Shown here: positions 1-8,791 of the stretch, one piece after another | Layout of the letters: the number at the start of each line of letters is the position of its first letter | How positions within the stretch are numbered: the first letter of the stretch is position 1 | Assembly (NCBI GenBank): GCA_024207135.1 | Contig: CP042428.1 | Span: forward strand, 124,001 to 188,000 | Source of the DNA: Arthrobacter sp. C2 | Lineage (GTDB): Bacteria; Actinomycetota; Actinomycetes; Actinomycetales; Micrococcaceae | Length of the DNA stretch: 64,000 nucleotides | Direction of reading: 5' to 3' | Translations under genes and position numbers: made by a program | The notes under the pieces: generated by a model | What the model saw: only the letters and a program-made list of their open reading frames with translations | What the model was told of the DNA's origin: nothing | Database searches by the model: none

Positions 1-1054
1 CGTCCTCGGCCGAGGGGTCCTCGGCACCCCCGGAAGCGGACGGCAACGCCATGGTCGCGCCGGCGCCGTTGGCGGCCCGCCCGGCCGCGGCGGAATCGCG
101 GTACTCCTGGGCCTGGGCCAGGGCCTCGTGCACCGAGGTGTGCGCGGAGGTCGCCGGGGGGATCAGGTCCTTGAGCCCGCCGAGGGTCTCGGATCCCAGG
201 TCCAACTGCCCGGGGGAGAGCGAGTCGTGGATCTGCTTGAGGTCGCTGAGCAGGAACGAGGCGTTCTGCGGCCGGTCCTCGGGGTCCTTGTTGGTGCAGT
301 AGGCGACCAGCTCGTCGAGCTCGCCCGACAGGCCGGGCACGAGTGCCGAGGGCGGCGGGACGTCGTCGTTGATGTGCTTGAACGCCAGCCCGTAGGCGCT
401 GTCCGAGGTGAAGGGCTGGCGGCCGGTGAGCAGCTCGTAGGCGATGATGCCCACGGCGTAGATGTCGCTGCGTTCGTCGGCCGGTTCGCCCTTGGCCAGC
501 TCGGGGGAGATGTAGGCGGCGGTGCCGAGGAAGTTGGTGGCGTTGGTGTGCGCGGTGGCTGCCCGGGCCAGCCCGAAGTCGGCGACCTTGATGCGCCCCT
601 CGTCGGAAATCAACACGTTGGCCGGCTTCATGTCGCGGTGCACGATGCCTTCCTCGTGCGCCACCGACAGCCCGGTGCAGATCGCCTGCAACACCACCAG
701 CGCCTGGCGCGGGGTGTAGCGGCCACGGGATTTCAGCGACTGGCTCAGGTTCAGCCCGCGCACGAATTCCATGACCAGGTACGCGGTGGACCCGGAGACG
801 TGGTGGTCGCGGATGCCCACGATGTTGTCGTGGGTCAGCCCTGCTGCGATGATCGCCTCGGCCTCGAAGCGTTCCAAGATGACCGGATCGGAGGCCAGGT
901 GGGCGTGCAGGACCTTCACGGCAACCGTGCGGTGCAGCCGCAGGTCCGTGGCTCGGTAGACGGTGGACATGCCGCCGTCGGCAATGCGGGCATCGAGTCG
1001 ATAGCGTTCATCGAGGATCGTGCCTAGGCGGGGGTCGGAGTGTGGCGCTGTCAC
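1..1054 (-). CDS. Serine/threonine protein kinase, Hanks type (3' end outside window)
   Basis: Membrane-type eukaryotic-like kinase that should phosphorylate Ser/Thr on cell-wall, division or regulatory proteins. The visible 351 residues hold a full kinase domain: glycine-rich loop around residues 24-33 (ADGGMSTVYRA), the VAVKV lysine at about 47, catalytic HRDMKPAN at about 139-146 and DFG at about 159-161. The APE-like region reads SPE. After about residue 290 the chain turns into an Ala/Gly-rich linker; a transmembrane segment and PASTA repeats, usual for PknB/PknL relatives, would lie beyond the left edge and are not seen. The start is a GTG at 1054, chosen because the protein then begins just before the kinase fold; no good Shine-Dalgarno is visible. 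A strong hairpin separates it from whiB1 upstream. Confidence 0.9.
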   Translation of the reverse strand, partial: MTAPHSDPRLGTILDERYRLDARIADGGMSTVYRATDLRLHRTVAVKVLHAHLASDPVILERFEAEAIIAAGLTHDNIVGIRDHHVSGSTAYLVMEFVRGLNLSQSLKSRGRYTPRQALVVLQAICTGLSVAHEEGIVHRDMKPANVLISDEGRIKVADFGLARAATAHTNATNFLGTAAYISPELAKGEPADERSDIYAVGIIAYELLTGRQPFTSDSAYGLAFKHINDDVPPPSALVPGLSGELDELVAYCTNKDPEDRPQNASFLLSDLKQIHDSLSPGQLDLGSETLGGLKDLIPPATSAHTSVHEALAQAQEYRDSAAAGRAANGAGATMALPSASGGAEDPSAED

Positions 1055-1155
1055 TTATCGATCGTAACCAGTGGTTGGGGACTTGGGGGAGTGTGCCACA
1101 CGGGCGGCACGTGGTTCTTGCCCGGCCGGTGCGGCGGGCATCGGGGCCCAGATGC

Positions 1156-1194
1156 AGGTGAGGGGTCGGTTCCAGTGGAACCGACCCCTCACCT
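1156..1194 (-). terminator. Rho-independent-like terminator after whiB1
   Basis: Perfect 18-bp inverted repeat (1156-1173 with 1177-1194) and a 3-nt spacer, 27 bases downstream of the whiB1 stop. No long T run follows on the minus strand, so it may act as a hairpin-only terminator, as is common in high-G+C actinobacteria. Confidence 0.7.
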
Positions 1195-1220
1195 TGGTGT
1201 GCTGTGGAGCACCAATCGAC

Positions 1221-1469
1221 CTAGGAGGCTCGACGGGCCCGTGCTGCCCGGCGCTTCAGCGCCCGGCGCTCGTCTTCGCTCATTCCGCCCCAGACCCCGG
1301 CATCCTGGCCTGACTCGATGGCCCATGCCAAGCAGGTGTCCACCACGGGGCACCGTCGGCAGACACTCTTGGCTTCTTCAATCTGGAGCAGGGCCGGTCC
1401 GGTGTTCCCGACGGGGAAAAAGAGTTCCGGGTCCTTGTCCAGACAGGCCGCGCGGCTACGCCAATCCAT
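1221..1469 (-). CDS. whiB1: WhiB-family iron-sulfur transcription factor, WhiB1 type
   Basis: An 82-residue [4Fe-4S] protein that partners the principal sigma factor and controls transcription, in mycobacteria in response to nitric oxide. Four cluster cysteines are visible at residues 9, 37, 40 and 46 (C-x27-C-x2-C-x5-C), followed by the GVWGG turn at about 58-62 and a basic RRALKRR tail for DNA contact. The N-terminus MDWR and the segment DPELFFPVGN match WhiB1 rather than other Wbl paralogues. The ATG at 1469 is chosen over an upstream ATG at 1535 because AAGGAG lies about 9 nt before it and WhiB1 normally starts MDW. It is monocistronic: a hairpin follows it and about 330 bp of promoter DNA precede it. 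Confidence 0.93.
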   Translation of the reverse strand: MDWRSRAACLDKDPELFFPVGNTGPALLQIEEAKSVCRRCPVVDTCLAWAIESGQDAGVWGGMSEDERRALKRRAARARRAS

Positions 1470-1797
1470 GCTTGTTGATGCTCCTTGGGGGTAGGAAAAG
1501 TGAGGGGGATCGTCCTGGGCCGTGAGGCCGGACAAAAGCAGTGCGGCGGGAAAATTGCCATACCCGAACGACTGCCTAACAAGGTTTTCATGTTACGTTC
1601 ACGTAAACAAGGGTCCCGTGTTGCAAATACCTTTGCTTCCTTGAGTGCTTGGTCACAAGCACCCGTTTTGCGGCTCCCGCTAACAGGTTTGTTCCGTCGT
1701 GACAAGGGTGTTTTTTGGCCCGTTGCGGGGTCTTTGTCACACGAGGACCCTGCTTCCGCTTTGGCTTCGCCGGTGGTGGCCGTACTAGATTTGAGGC
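1470..1797. promoter_or_regulatory. Divergent intergenic region with two palindromes upstream of whiB1
   Basis: No gene is seen in these 328 bases. Two palindromic elements stand out. At 1593-1606 the arms TTACGT and ACGTAA are separated by 2 nt. At 1645-1662 the arms GTGCTTG and CAAGCAC are separated by GTCA. Both could be operators for whiB1 or for the divergent membrane-protein gene. The assignment to a particular regulator is not possible from sequence alone. Confidence 0.4.
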
Positions 1798-2247
1798 GTG
1801 ATGAACCAGCCAGTGCCCCAGTCCAGCCGCCCCGCGATCCCACGCCGCCCGATCTCGGTGCTGGTGATTTCGGCGCTTCTGGTCCTCGAGGGGCTCGCGG
1901 TGCTGGCCTACGCACTGACCTATGCCCTGTCCCTGGGCCAGACGGGCGAGCTGGGCATGGGGGCACGGATCTTCATGCTGGTGCTGATCATTGCGGCCGG
2001 TGCCTGGCAGCTGCTGGTGGCCCACCACTTCTTCCGGGCCCGGGCCTGGACGCGTGCGGCCGTCCTGGTCTGGCAGGTCTTCCAGATCATCCTGGCCTTG
2101 CAGATCGCCATGCCGGTCGACGTGTTGGTGGCGTGGCTGTGGCTGGTGCCTGCGGCGGTGGTCGTGGTGCTGCTCTTTGACCCGCGCACCACCGCGTTCC
2201 TGGGCGACCGGCCCACGGCGCACCCCGGAACCGACAACCAACCCTGA
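1798..2247 (+). CDS. Small four-helix integral membrane protein, function unknown
   Basis: A 149-residue protein with four hydrophobic stretches (about residues 18-44, 53-75, 82-104 and 107-127), so mostly membrane embedded, and short polar ends. I do not recognise a catalytic motif; the fold resembles the generic small actinobacterial membrane proteins annotated as hypothetical. GTG at 1798 and ATG at 1801 are adjacent start choices, both just after GAGG. It converges with the large FtsK-like gene, whose stop lies only 32 bases away, so there is no room for a long 3' region. Confidence 0.7.
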   Translation: MMNQPVPQSSRPAIPRRPISVLVISALLVLEGLAVLAYALTYALSLGQTGELGMGARIFMLVLIIAAGAWQLLVAHHFFRARAWTRAAVLVWQVFQIILALQIAMPVDVLVAWLWLVPAAVVVVLLFDPRTTAFLGDRPTAHPGTDNQP

Positions 2248-2279
2248 TTCTCCTGTTCCGCGCCGCGGGGACGGATGGC

Positions 2280-5200
2280 TCACGGAACCCGATTCACGCA
2301 TTGGACCTGGCGGATCGTTCCCCGGTCCGCGACCATGGCACGGCCGCGCACGCTCACGGTGGCCGGCGGCAACCTGAAGCCGCTGGGATCGGCGTCCGCA
2401 CCGAACTGCGGATCAAGCACGAGGAACGAACGCGCATCGCGCACCACCGCCGAGAGCCCCAACTCGAACAGCAACCGTGAACCGGGTTCGGCGCTGAGCA
2501 CCAGTTGGAGCCCGGCACCCAGCAGCACCTCGGCGGCCCGCGCAGCCCGGGCCACACGCAAGTCCGCGCGATCAACCAGCACCCGCGCCGCTTTCGGGTG
2601 GACTTGCATGAATTCCTCGGCCTGCACCGGCAGCTCGTCCCCAAGGCCCAGGTGCACGGTGTGGCCGGTATCCGCATCGCCCAGCGAGGCCAGGTGCCTC
2701 AGCAACGTGGACTTGCCCGAACCCTCGTGCCCGATGACCAGCCCGCAGGGGCCCGGCGCCCACACGAAGGCGCGGTTGTCCGGACCGCAGAGTCCGATGG
2801 CCAGTTCCGGAGCCGCCTGTGGCCCCGGAGGCAGCGCCGGCAGCTGGTCGGCGGCCAGGGATTCGGGCAAGGGCACGGAACGCAGCCACGCGCCGGGCAC
2901 CTCCCCGCCGGGCAGCGGCAGGCTCGCCGCGTCGTCGAGCAATTGGAATGCCGTGCCGCGCTGCGGTTCATCGGGCCCCAGCAGCACGCCCCGGCCCACC
3001 CGCGGGGCCACCTTGCGCAGCTGCGGCCATCCCATGAGGACCTCTGGTCCGGCGCCGCGCGGGAAATACCAACGGGTCTCGCACAGCGATGCAGCCCGCG
3101 AACCGGCCAGATCCCTGTCCCCGCTCACCACCAGGGCGCGGCCCAGCTCGGGGGCGGTGCGGGCGAACGCCGCCAGCTGCGCCTCGAGGCGCATGAACGC
3201 GCTTCCCTCCAGTGCCTGGGCCCAACCGCCGAGCCCGCACACCAGCAGCAGCATCGGCTCCACGCACGCGGGAACACCCAGCTGCAGGAGCAACTCGTTG
3301 ATGCGCCACGAGTCGCCGGGGCCGAAGTAGCCGCCCACCGCCGGGTGGCCGTGCAGCGCGCCGTGGGTCCCGTTGCCGTCGAGCAGCAGCGTCGGCATGC
3401 GCCAGGACTGGCGGTTCACCGCGTGCAGCAACAGGCCGGGGACCTTCTCGATGCCCGAGGCCGGCAGCCCGCACACCATCAGCCGGGCCGTGGTGCGCGG
3501 GTCAAAGACCAGGGGACCTGGCTGGGGCAGCTTCGGGCGATCAACCAGCCCGATGGCTCCGGCTCCACCTGGCACCTGCCGCAGCACCGCACGGCCGATC
3601 GCGGGCAGCGACGCCGGAAGCGCGGCGGAAAACGGGTTCGGCGCGGGCTCGATATCCCGGTGCCCCCGCACGATGCGCCGCACCGCCTCCGCCAGCTCCG
3701 CGTCGGAACCTTGGGATGCTTCGGCCTCCGGCGCCCCGGTGGCGGCGGGCCCCGGCCCGGATCCGGCACGCGGCAGCTGCTCGGAGAACAGCGTTTCGCC
3801 CAGGTCGGCCCCGAAGGCCCGCAGCCGGGCCGGGACGCTGGGGCGGGCGTTCACACGGGCCCGGAAGCCCACCGGGGCACCGCCACCGCGTCGGAAATAC
3901 GCCAGGCCCGGGGCGGAGGGATCCAGCCGGGCCGCCACCGGAGAGCCGACCAGGTCGATGGATTCGGCCTCGCCGATGGTGCGCAACGCGATGACCGAGC
4001 CGATGTTGGCCCGCAGCGGCGCGCTGACGGTCCCTGCAGGCCGCTGCGTGCTCAGCACCAGGTGGATCCCCAGCGACCGTCCAACGGTGGCGATGTGGAT
4101 GACCCGCTCCAGGGCCTCGGGCAGCTCTGTGGCAAAGACGCGGAATTCGTCGATGAGCACCACCAGCCGGGGCAGCGGGAGATCGCCCGGAGGGCGCGAG
4201 CGCAGGTAGTCCCTGTGGTCGGTGGCCGCATGCGCCGCCAGGAAGGCCTCGCGGCGGTGCAGCTCGTTGCCGAGCAGTTCCAGGATCCGTTCGGCCTCGG
4301 CGGCGTCCAGGTCGGAGACGAAAAGCTGCACGTGCGGCAATCCGCGCAGCGGCGCCAATGTCGCCCCGCCCTTGAAATCCACGAGCATGAAGGCCAGTTC
4401 ATCGGGCCCCGAAGCCGCGGCAAGGCCCAGCACCAGGGTGCGCAACAGCTCGGACTTGCCCGACCCGGTGGTCCCGGCGACCAGGAGGTGCGGCCCGTCG
4501 GCATCCAGGTCCACGCGCAGCGGACCGGCATCGGTGTCCCCGACGATGGCACCGGGCCCGGAACCCGTGCCGCTTTCCCCGTCGGCCTCCGAGCCTGCCT
4601 CGACCCAGGACAGCATGCGTGAGACCGCGCGGGCCAGGACGGGCAACCCGATGCCTTCGGTGAGCACGTGCAGGGACGGCTCCCGGGTGCCGTGCGGCGG
4701 CGCCCCGGTCTCCGGGGACCGCCGGCTTCGCGAGTGGCGTGTGCGGACGCCGGGGAAGCGGCGGGACTTCCGGATCCCTGCCGGGGGTGCGGAGAGCAGC
4801 CAGGGGTTCAGTTCGCTGCCCGGCCCTTGCAACAGGATCCGGCCGGTGGAGCAGTCGATGTGGACCTCCGCCCCGGGCACGGGTGCCGGGCCACCGCAGT
4901 GGATAGAGGCGGGCGCGCCGGGGCCTGCGGCACCCTGTGACTGCCCGGGCGCTGCGACCGCGCCGACCGCTGCCGGGTACGTCCCGGGCGTGGTCAGCAG
5001 CACGATCGTGGGCCTCGGATCCGGGGCAATCGGCGCGTCGGCCCCGCCGACCTGGACACCGGGCAGCATCGCGAATTCCGAGGGAAGGAAGCCGGCGGGT
5101 CCCCGCACCACCACGCGCAGGGACCCGGAGGCGAGCAACGGAAGCCAGCGCACCAGCACCGCGCGCAGCACCGGACCCCACGCCGATTCGGGGCCCTGGA

Positions 5201-6365
5201 ACCACACGGCCGAACCCGCCTGCAGGGCCAGCGGCACCGGGGAATCGGACAAGATGCCGGGATCCACCACCGGTTCGTTGTCCGCGTCGCCCGCCGCCCC
5301 GCTCGAGTTCCCGGGTCTGGATCGCGGCTTCCCGCGCGCACGCCCCCGCGACCCCCGGCCCCGCTCCCGATGCCCGCGGCCGGGTCGCGGATCCGGAGGG
5401 GCAGTCCCCGAGGCGGTGCACAACCAGGCGGCCAGCCGTCCGTGCCCCAGCACGATTGCGGGGAATCCGTCGTCATCCACCGCACTCCCGGCGGCCAGCC
5501 CGGCCGCAACCGCTCCCAGCGCAGGGGCCAGGTCCTCGCGGCGCTTCGCATCGGCAGCGGTGGCCCGGGCCCAGGCGCGCCGGAAGCCGGCCTTCCCACG
5601 GAGCACCAGCAACGCCGGAAACCCGCCGGTCACCAGGGAAATCGCGGAGAAGGCCAGGAAAAACACGCTGCGGGTCATCAGGAACAGGCCCACGCCCAGC
5701 CCCAGCGGTGCCAACGCCCCAAGCAGCATCATCGCCAACCGGCTGCCCGGTTCCTCCGCGGCGATGGGCACCGGCTGCAGCGGCCATCGGGAGGACCCGG
5801 CCGACAGCCCGCCGGGCGGCAGCACCCCGAAGCTGCTGTCGCCCGCGCTGAAGGTGTCCCCGATCAACAGGCGCCGCTCCAGGATCGGGGTCTGGGCGAA
5901 CCAGACCCCGTTGGCCGATCCCTCGTCGCTGAGCACGATGGAGGTGTCGGTCACCCGGACCAGCGCATGGCGGCGCGAGAGCCGAAGGTCCCCGATCGGC
6001 AAGTCGACCTCCCCGCGGCCCAGGGCCCACAGGCCGCGACGCAGCGGCAGCGTCCCGCCGGGATCCGGACCGCGCAACACCACCAGCACCGCCGGCTCGA
6101 TCCCGCCGGCCGCGCCCTGCCATCTGCGGGGAGCAAGGCCCGCGGGTGCAGCGGGCACATCGCACAGCAGCAACCGCCCCTGGCTGGGCAGCTGCGCGAT
6201 CTGCTCCAGCGGCCTCCCGCCGGCATGCCAGCGCAGCTGTGGCCAGCGCCTGGCCAGGGCAGCGGCCAGCACCGGTCCGCCGAGAGGCTCCGCGGCTTCC
6301 AGCTCCACCAGCACCGGCCGGCCCAGGGCCGCCGAGACGAGCCTGATGAACAGTTTCCCTCCCAT
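2280..6365 (-). CDS. FHA-domain FtsK/SpoIIIE-type ATPase (EccC-like, multi-domain)
   Basis: A 1361-residue AAA+ translocase-like protein. Order: an N-terminal region of about 90 residues, an FHA phosphothreonine-binding domain at about 100-170 (GRGEVDLPIGD, SRRHALV, SANGVW), two transmembrane helices at about 205-255, and then FtsK/SpoIIIE ATPase modules. The best one has Walker A GTTGSGKSELL near residue 630 and Walker B LVVLIDEF. A second, C-terminal module has Walker A GHEGSGKSTLL near 1210. This order is that of EccC-type VII secretion motors, but no EsxA/B, EccB, EccD or MycP genes lie alongside. The ATG at 6365 is chosen because upstream in-frame codons are out of character; AAGGCTC is only a weak ribosome site. 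The FHA domain suggests control by a Ser/Thr kinase. Confidence 0.82.
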   Translation of the reverse strand: MGGKLFIRLVSAALGRPVLVELEAAEPLGGPVLAAALARRWPQLRWHAGGRPLEQIAQLPSQGRLLLCDVPAAPAGLAPRRWQGAAGGIEPAVLVVLRGPDPGGTLPLRRGLWALGRGEVDLPIGDLRLSRRHALVRVTDTSIVLSDEGSANGVWFAQTPILERRLLIGDTFSAGDSSFGVLPPGGLSAGSSRWPLQPVPIAAEEPGSRLAMMLLGALAPLGLGVGLFLMTRSVFFLAFSAISLVTGGFPALLVLRGKAGFRRAWARATAADAKRREDLAPALGAVAAGLAAGSAVDDDGFPAIVLGHGRLAAWLCTASGTAPPDPRPGRGHRERGRGSRGRARGKPRSRPGNSSGAAGDADNEPVVDPGILSDSPVPLALQAGSAVWFQGPESAWGPVLRAVLVRWLPLLASGSLRVVVRGPAGFLPSEFAMLPGVQVGGADAPIAPDPRPTIVLLTTPGTYPAAVGAVAAPGQSQGAAGPGAPASIHCGGPAPVPGAEVHIDCSTGRILLQGPGSELNPWLLSAPPAGIRKSRRFPGVRTRHSRSRRSPETGAPPHGTREPSLHVLTEGIGLPVLARAVSRMLSWVEAGSEADGESGTGSGPGAIVGDTDAGPLRVDLDADGPHLLVAGTTGSGKSELLRTLVLGLAAASGPDELAFMLVDFKGGATLAPLRGLPHVQLFVSDLDAAEAERILELLGNELHRREAFLAAHAATDHRDYLRSRPPGDLPLPRLVVLIDEFRVFATELPEALERVIHIATVGRSLGIHLVLSTQRPAGTVSAPLRANIGSVIALRTIGEAESIDLVGSPVAARLDPSAPGLAYFRRGGGAPVGFRARVNARPSVPARLRAFGADLGETLFSEQLPRAGSGPGPAATGAPEAEASQGSDAELAEAVRRIVRGHRDIEPAPNPFSAALPASLPAIGRAVLRQVPGGAGAIGLVDRPKLPQPGPLVFDPRTTARLMVCGLPASGIEKVPGLLLHAVNRQSWRMPTLLLDGNGTHGALHGHPAVGGYFGPGDSWRINELLLQLGVPACVEPMLLLVCGLGGWAQALEGSAFMRLEAQLAAFARTAPELGRALVVSGDRDLAGSRAASLCETRWYFPRGAGPEVLMGWPQLRKVAPRVGRGVLLGPDEPQRGTAFQLLDDAASLPLPGGEVPGAWLRSVPLPESLAADQLPALPPGPQAAPELAIGLCGPDNRAFVWAPGPCGLVIGHEGSGKSTLLRHLASLGDADTGHTVHLGLGDELPVQAEEFMQVHPKAARVLVDRADLRVARAARAAEVLLGAGLQLVLSAEPGSRLLFELGLSAVVRDARSFLVLDPQFGADADPSGFRLPPATVSVRGRAMVADRGTIRQVQCVNRVP

Positions 6366-6713
6366 GAGCCTTGTGCCCACCCGCCTTTCGCCGCGTGTTG
6401 CCGAACCGCGGTCCCGATTCCCCTTCCCCCACAGTAGGACCGCCCGGCGCCCGTCCCGCGGAAACGCAGCACCCCCTGTGGACGGAACCCGCTGCGCCCC
6501 GGGAGTTTCTCCACAGATCCGGCCGGAGCCTTGTAGCCGCCCCGGCACCCGGGTATGGTCGCGGTATTGCGTCATGAAACTAACTGGATATTGCCGCTCA
6601 CCAGCACTCCGGGGTGCCTCGCGAGGCCATCCCAAGCACCGGCCCCCGCACGCCTTGGCGAACGGCATGGCTCCCGGCCACCGGCCGGGAGCCGGTCACG
6701 GCAGGGATGCACG
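6366..6713. promoter_or_regulatory. Divergent promoter region between FHA-FtsK gene and tad operon
   Basis: A 348-base non-coding gap between two divergently read genes; it must carry the tad operon promoter and that of the FtsK-like gene. I could not pick out convincing -35/-10 pairs and saw no tRNA or small RNA fold. Confidence 0.35.
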
Positions 6714-7943
6714 ATGGCGGACGGACTGGCGATAGTTGAGGATGAGGTACGCGAACTCATCCGCAGGAACGGGCTTGACCCCTCCACCCAGGTGGGGGAG
6801 GTCCGCCGGTTGGTGGACGACGTGGTTCGCGACTACGACGAACGCTCCTTGCTGGGGGTGCTCCCGGCGCTGGGGGAACTGGGCCTGGCCCGGCGCCGCA
6901 TCATGGACGCGGTGGCCGGGCTCGGCGCCCTCCAGCCCCTGCTGGATGATCCCGACGTCGAGGAAATCTGGCTCAACGGACCCCACGAGGTCTTCTGCGC
7001 GCGCGGGGGAACCTCCGAGCTGACCTCCATCCGGCTTTCCGAGGCCGAGGTCCCGGCACTGGTGGAGCGCATGCTCAAGTCCTCGGGCCGCCGCCTGGAC
7101 CTGTCCCAGCCGTTCGTGGACTGCCAGCTGGCCGACGGCTCCCGCCTGCACGTGGTCATCCCGGACATCACCCGCAAGCACTGGGCAGTGAACATCCGCA
7201 AGTTCATCGCCCGGGCCAGCAGGCTCGAGCACCTGGTCGAACTCGGTTCGCTGTCCCGGCAGGCCGCACACTACCTGGATGTCGCCGTCGGGGCGGGGCT
7301 GAACGTGCTGGTCTCCGGGGCCACGCAGGCGGGAAAGACCACGATGCTCAACTGCCTGGCCTCCTCGATCGGCAGCCGCGAGCGCGTGGTCACCATCGAG
7401 GAGATCTTCGAGCTGAAGATCAACCTGCGCGACGTGGTGGCCCTGCAGACCAGGCAGCAAAACCTGGAGGGAAACGGGGAAATCAACATGCGCCGCCTGG
7501 TCAAGGAGGCGCTGCGGATGCGCCCGGACCGGCTGGTCATCGGCGAGGTCCGCGAGGCGGAATCGCTGGACATGCTCATCGCCCTGAATTCAGGGCTGCC
7601 CGGGCTTTCGACGATCCACGCGAACTCCGCCCACGACGCGCTGACAAAGATCTGCACGCTGCCGCTGCTGGCCGGGGAGAATATTTCCTCGGACTTTGTC
7701 GTTCCCACGGTCGCTGCATGCCTGGACCTGGTGGTGCACTGCCGCCGGGACGCGGCGGGCAGGCGCTTCGTCGGGGAAATCATGGCCTTGGGCCGCCGCG
7801 TGGAAAACGGGGCCATCGAGACCACCACGCTGTTCGAACACCTCGACGGGCAGCTGACCCTGGCCCCGACGGCGGACCTGGCCCACCAAAAGCTCATCGA
7901 CGCGGGGATCGACGTGGCCGAACTGGGACGGATCGTGGCATGA
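6714..7943 (+). CDS. tadA: Tad/CpaF-family type IV pilus secretion ATPase
   Basis: A 409-residue cytoplasmic hexameric ATPase that powers Flp-type pilus assembly. Walker A GATQAGKTT is near residue 202, the Walker B/Asp-box region RLVIGEVREAESLDML near 263-278, and a GLSTIHANSAHDA His-box follows, the pattern of CpaF/TadA proteins. The ATG at 6714 is used because upstream in-frame sequence looks non-coding, although only a weak AGGGAT precedes it. It begins an operon: its TGA overlaps the tadB ATG. The divergent FHA-FtsK gene is the nearest neighbour on the left. Confidence 0.92.
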   Translation: MADGLAIVEDEVRELIRRNGLDPSTQVGEVRRLVDDVVRDYDERSLLGVLPALGELGLARRRIMDAVAGLGALQPLLDDPDVEEIWLNGPHEVFCARGGTSELTSIRLSEAEVPALVERMLKSSGRRLDLSQPFVDCQLADGSRLHVVIPDITRKHWAVNIRKFIARASRLEHLVELGSLSRQAAHYLDVAVGAGLNVLVSGATQAGKTTMLNCLASSIGSRERVVTIEEIFELKINLRDVVALQTRQQNLEGNGEINMRRLVKEALRMRPDRLVIGEVREAESLDMLIALNSGLPGLSTIHANSAHDALTKICTLPLLAGENISSDFVVPTVAACLDLVVHCRRDAAGRRFVGEIMALGRRVENGAIETTTLFEHLDGQLTLAPTADLAHQKLIDAGIDVAELGRIVA

Positions 7944-8791
7944 GCGTCTTCCTGGGACTGACCCTCGGGTTCGGGCTGCTGCTGGTCTTCCGTTCCTTCA
8001 CCGCCGCGGCGCACCCCGGCGCGAGGGTCGGCAACGGGCGCATCGAGACCCTGCTGCTGCATGCGGGGCTGGACAAGGTCACCCGCGGCGGCTTCATCTC
8101 CGCCTCGATCACCGCCGCGGTCATCGTCGGGCTCATCGTGCTGATCCTCACCGGTGCCCCGCTGATCGCGCTGACCTTCGCCGGGTTCGGGGCCGGCGCG
8201 CCCTGGGCGCTGGTGCGCCGCCAGGGGGCCAAGCGCGCGGCAAACCTGCGCGAGCAATGGCCCGACGTGGTGGACCACCTGCGCTCGGCGATCCGGGCAG
8301 GGATGTCGCTGCCCGAGGCGCTGACGCAACTGGGATCGCAGGGGCCCGAAGCGCTGCGCCCGGCCTTCACCGACTTCGGCCTGGACTACCGGGCCACGGC
8401 CCGCTTCAACGACTCCCTCGAGGCCCTCGCCGCGCGCCTGGCCGACCCGGTGGCCGACAAGATCGTCGAGGCCCTGCGCATCACCCGCGAGGTCGGCGGC
8501 ACCGACCTGGGCGAGATGCTCGGCACCCTCAGCTCCTTCCTGCGCGACTCGGCCCGCACCCGCGGGGAACTCGAGGCCAGACAGTCCTGGACGGTGTCCG
8601 CGGCCCGCCTGGCCATCGCCGCCCCCTGGGTCATCCTCCTGCTGCTGGCCGGACAGCCGGCGGCGGTCATCGCCTACTCCTCGGTCACCGGAATACTCGT
8701 GCTCATCGGAGGGCTTGTCGTCTCGTTCATTTGCTACCGGACGATGATGCGCATCGGCCGGCTGCCCGAGGAAGAACGGGTGTTCCGATGA
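7940..8791 (+). CDS. tadB: Tad pilus inner-membrane platform protein TadB (type II secretion F-domain)
   Basis: 283 residues with a T2SSF domain. Hydrophobic segments lie at the N-terminus (about 1-16) and at about 50-80, and a pair at about 225-265, with the cytoplasmic helical F domain between them (about 100-220, including RSAIRAGMSLPEAL and a RITREVGGTDLGEMLGTL segment). It should anchor TadA at the membrane together with TadC. ATGA overlaps at both ends (tadA stop and tadC start) indicate translational coupling. Confidence 0.9.
   Translation: MSVFLGLTLGFGLLLVFRSFTAAAHPGARVGNGRIETLLLHAGLDKVTRGGFISASITAAVIVGLIVLILTGAPLIALTFAGFGAGAPWALVRRQGAKRAANLREQWPDVVDHLRSAIRAGMSLPEALTQLGSQGPEALRPAFTDFGLDYRATARFNDSLEALAARLADPVADKIVEALRITREVGGTDLGEMLGTLSSFLRDSARTRGELEARQSWTVSAARLAIAAPWVILLLLAGQPAAVIAYSSVTGILVLIGGLVVSFICYRTMMRIGRLPEEERVFR

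Noticed and set aside
128-1027. Long plus-strand open frame (about 300 codons) over the kinase region
   Set aside because: It is the antisense of the kinase domain, whose Walker-like, HRD and DFG motifs are clear on the minus strand.
2505-4622. Plus-strand frame of 705 codons
   Set aside because: Antisense of the FtsK-like gene; high G+C makes long non-stop frames common. No motif or ribosome site.
2280-6365. Type VII (ESX) secretion locus
   Set aside because: Only an EccC-like ATPase is present; no EsxA/B, EccB/D/E or mycosin genes are visible in the window.
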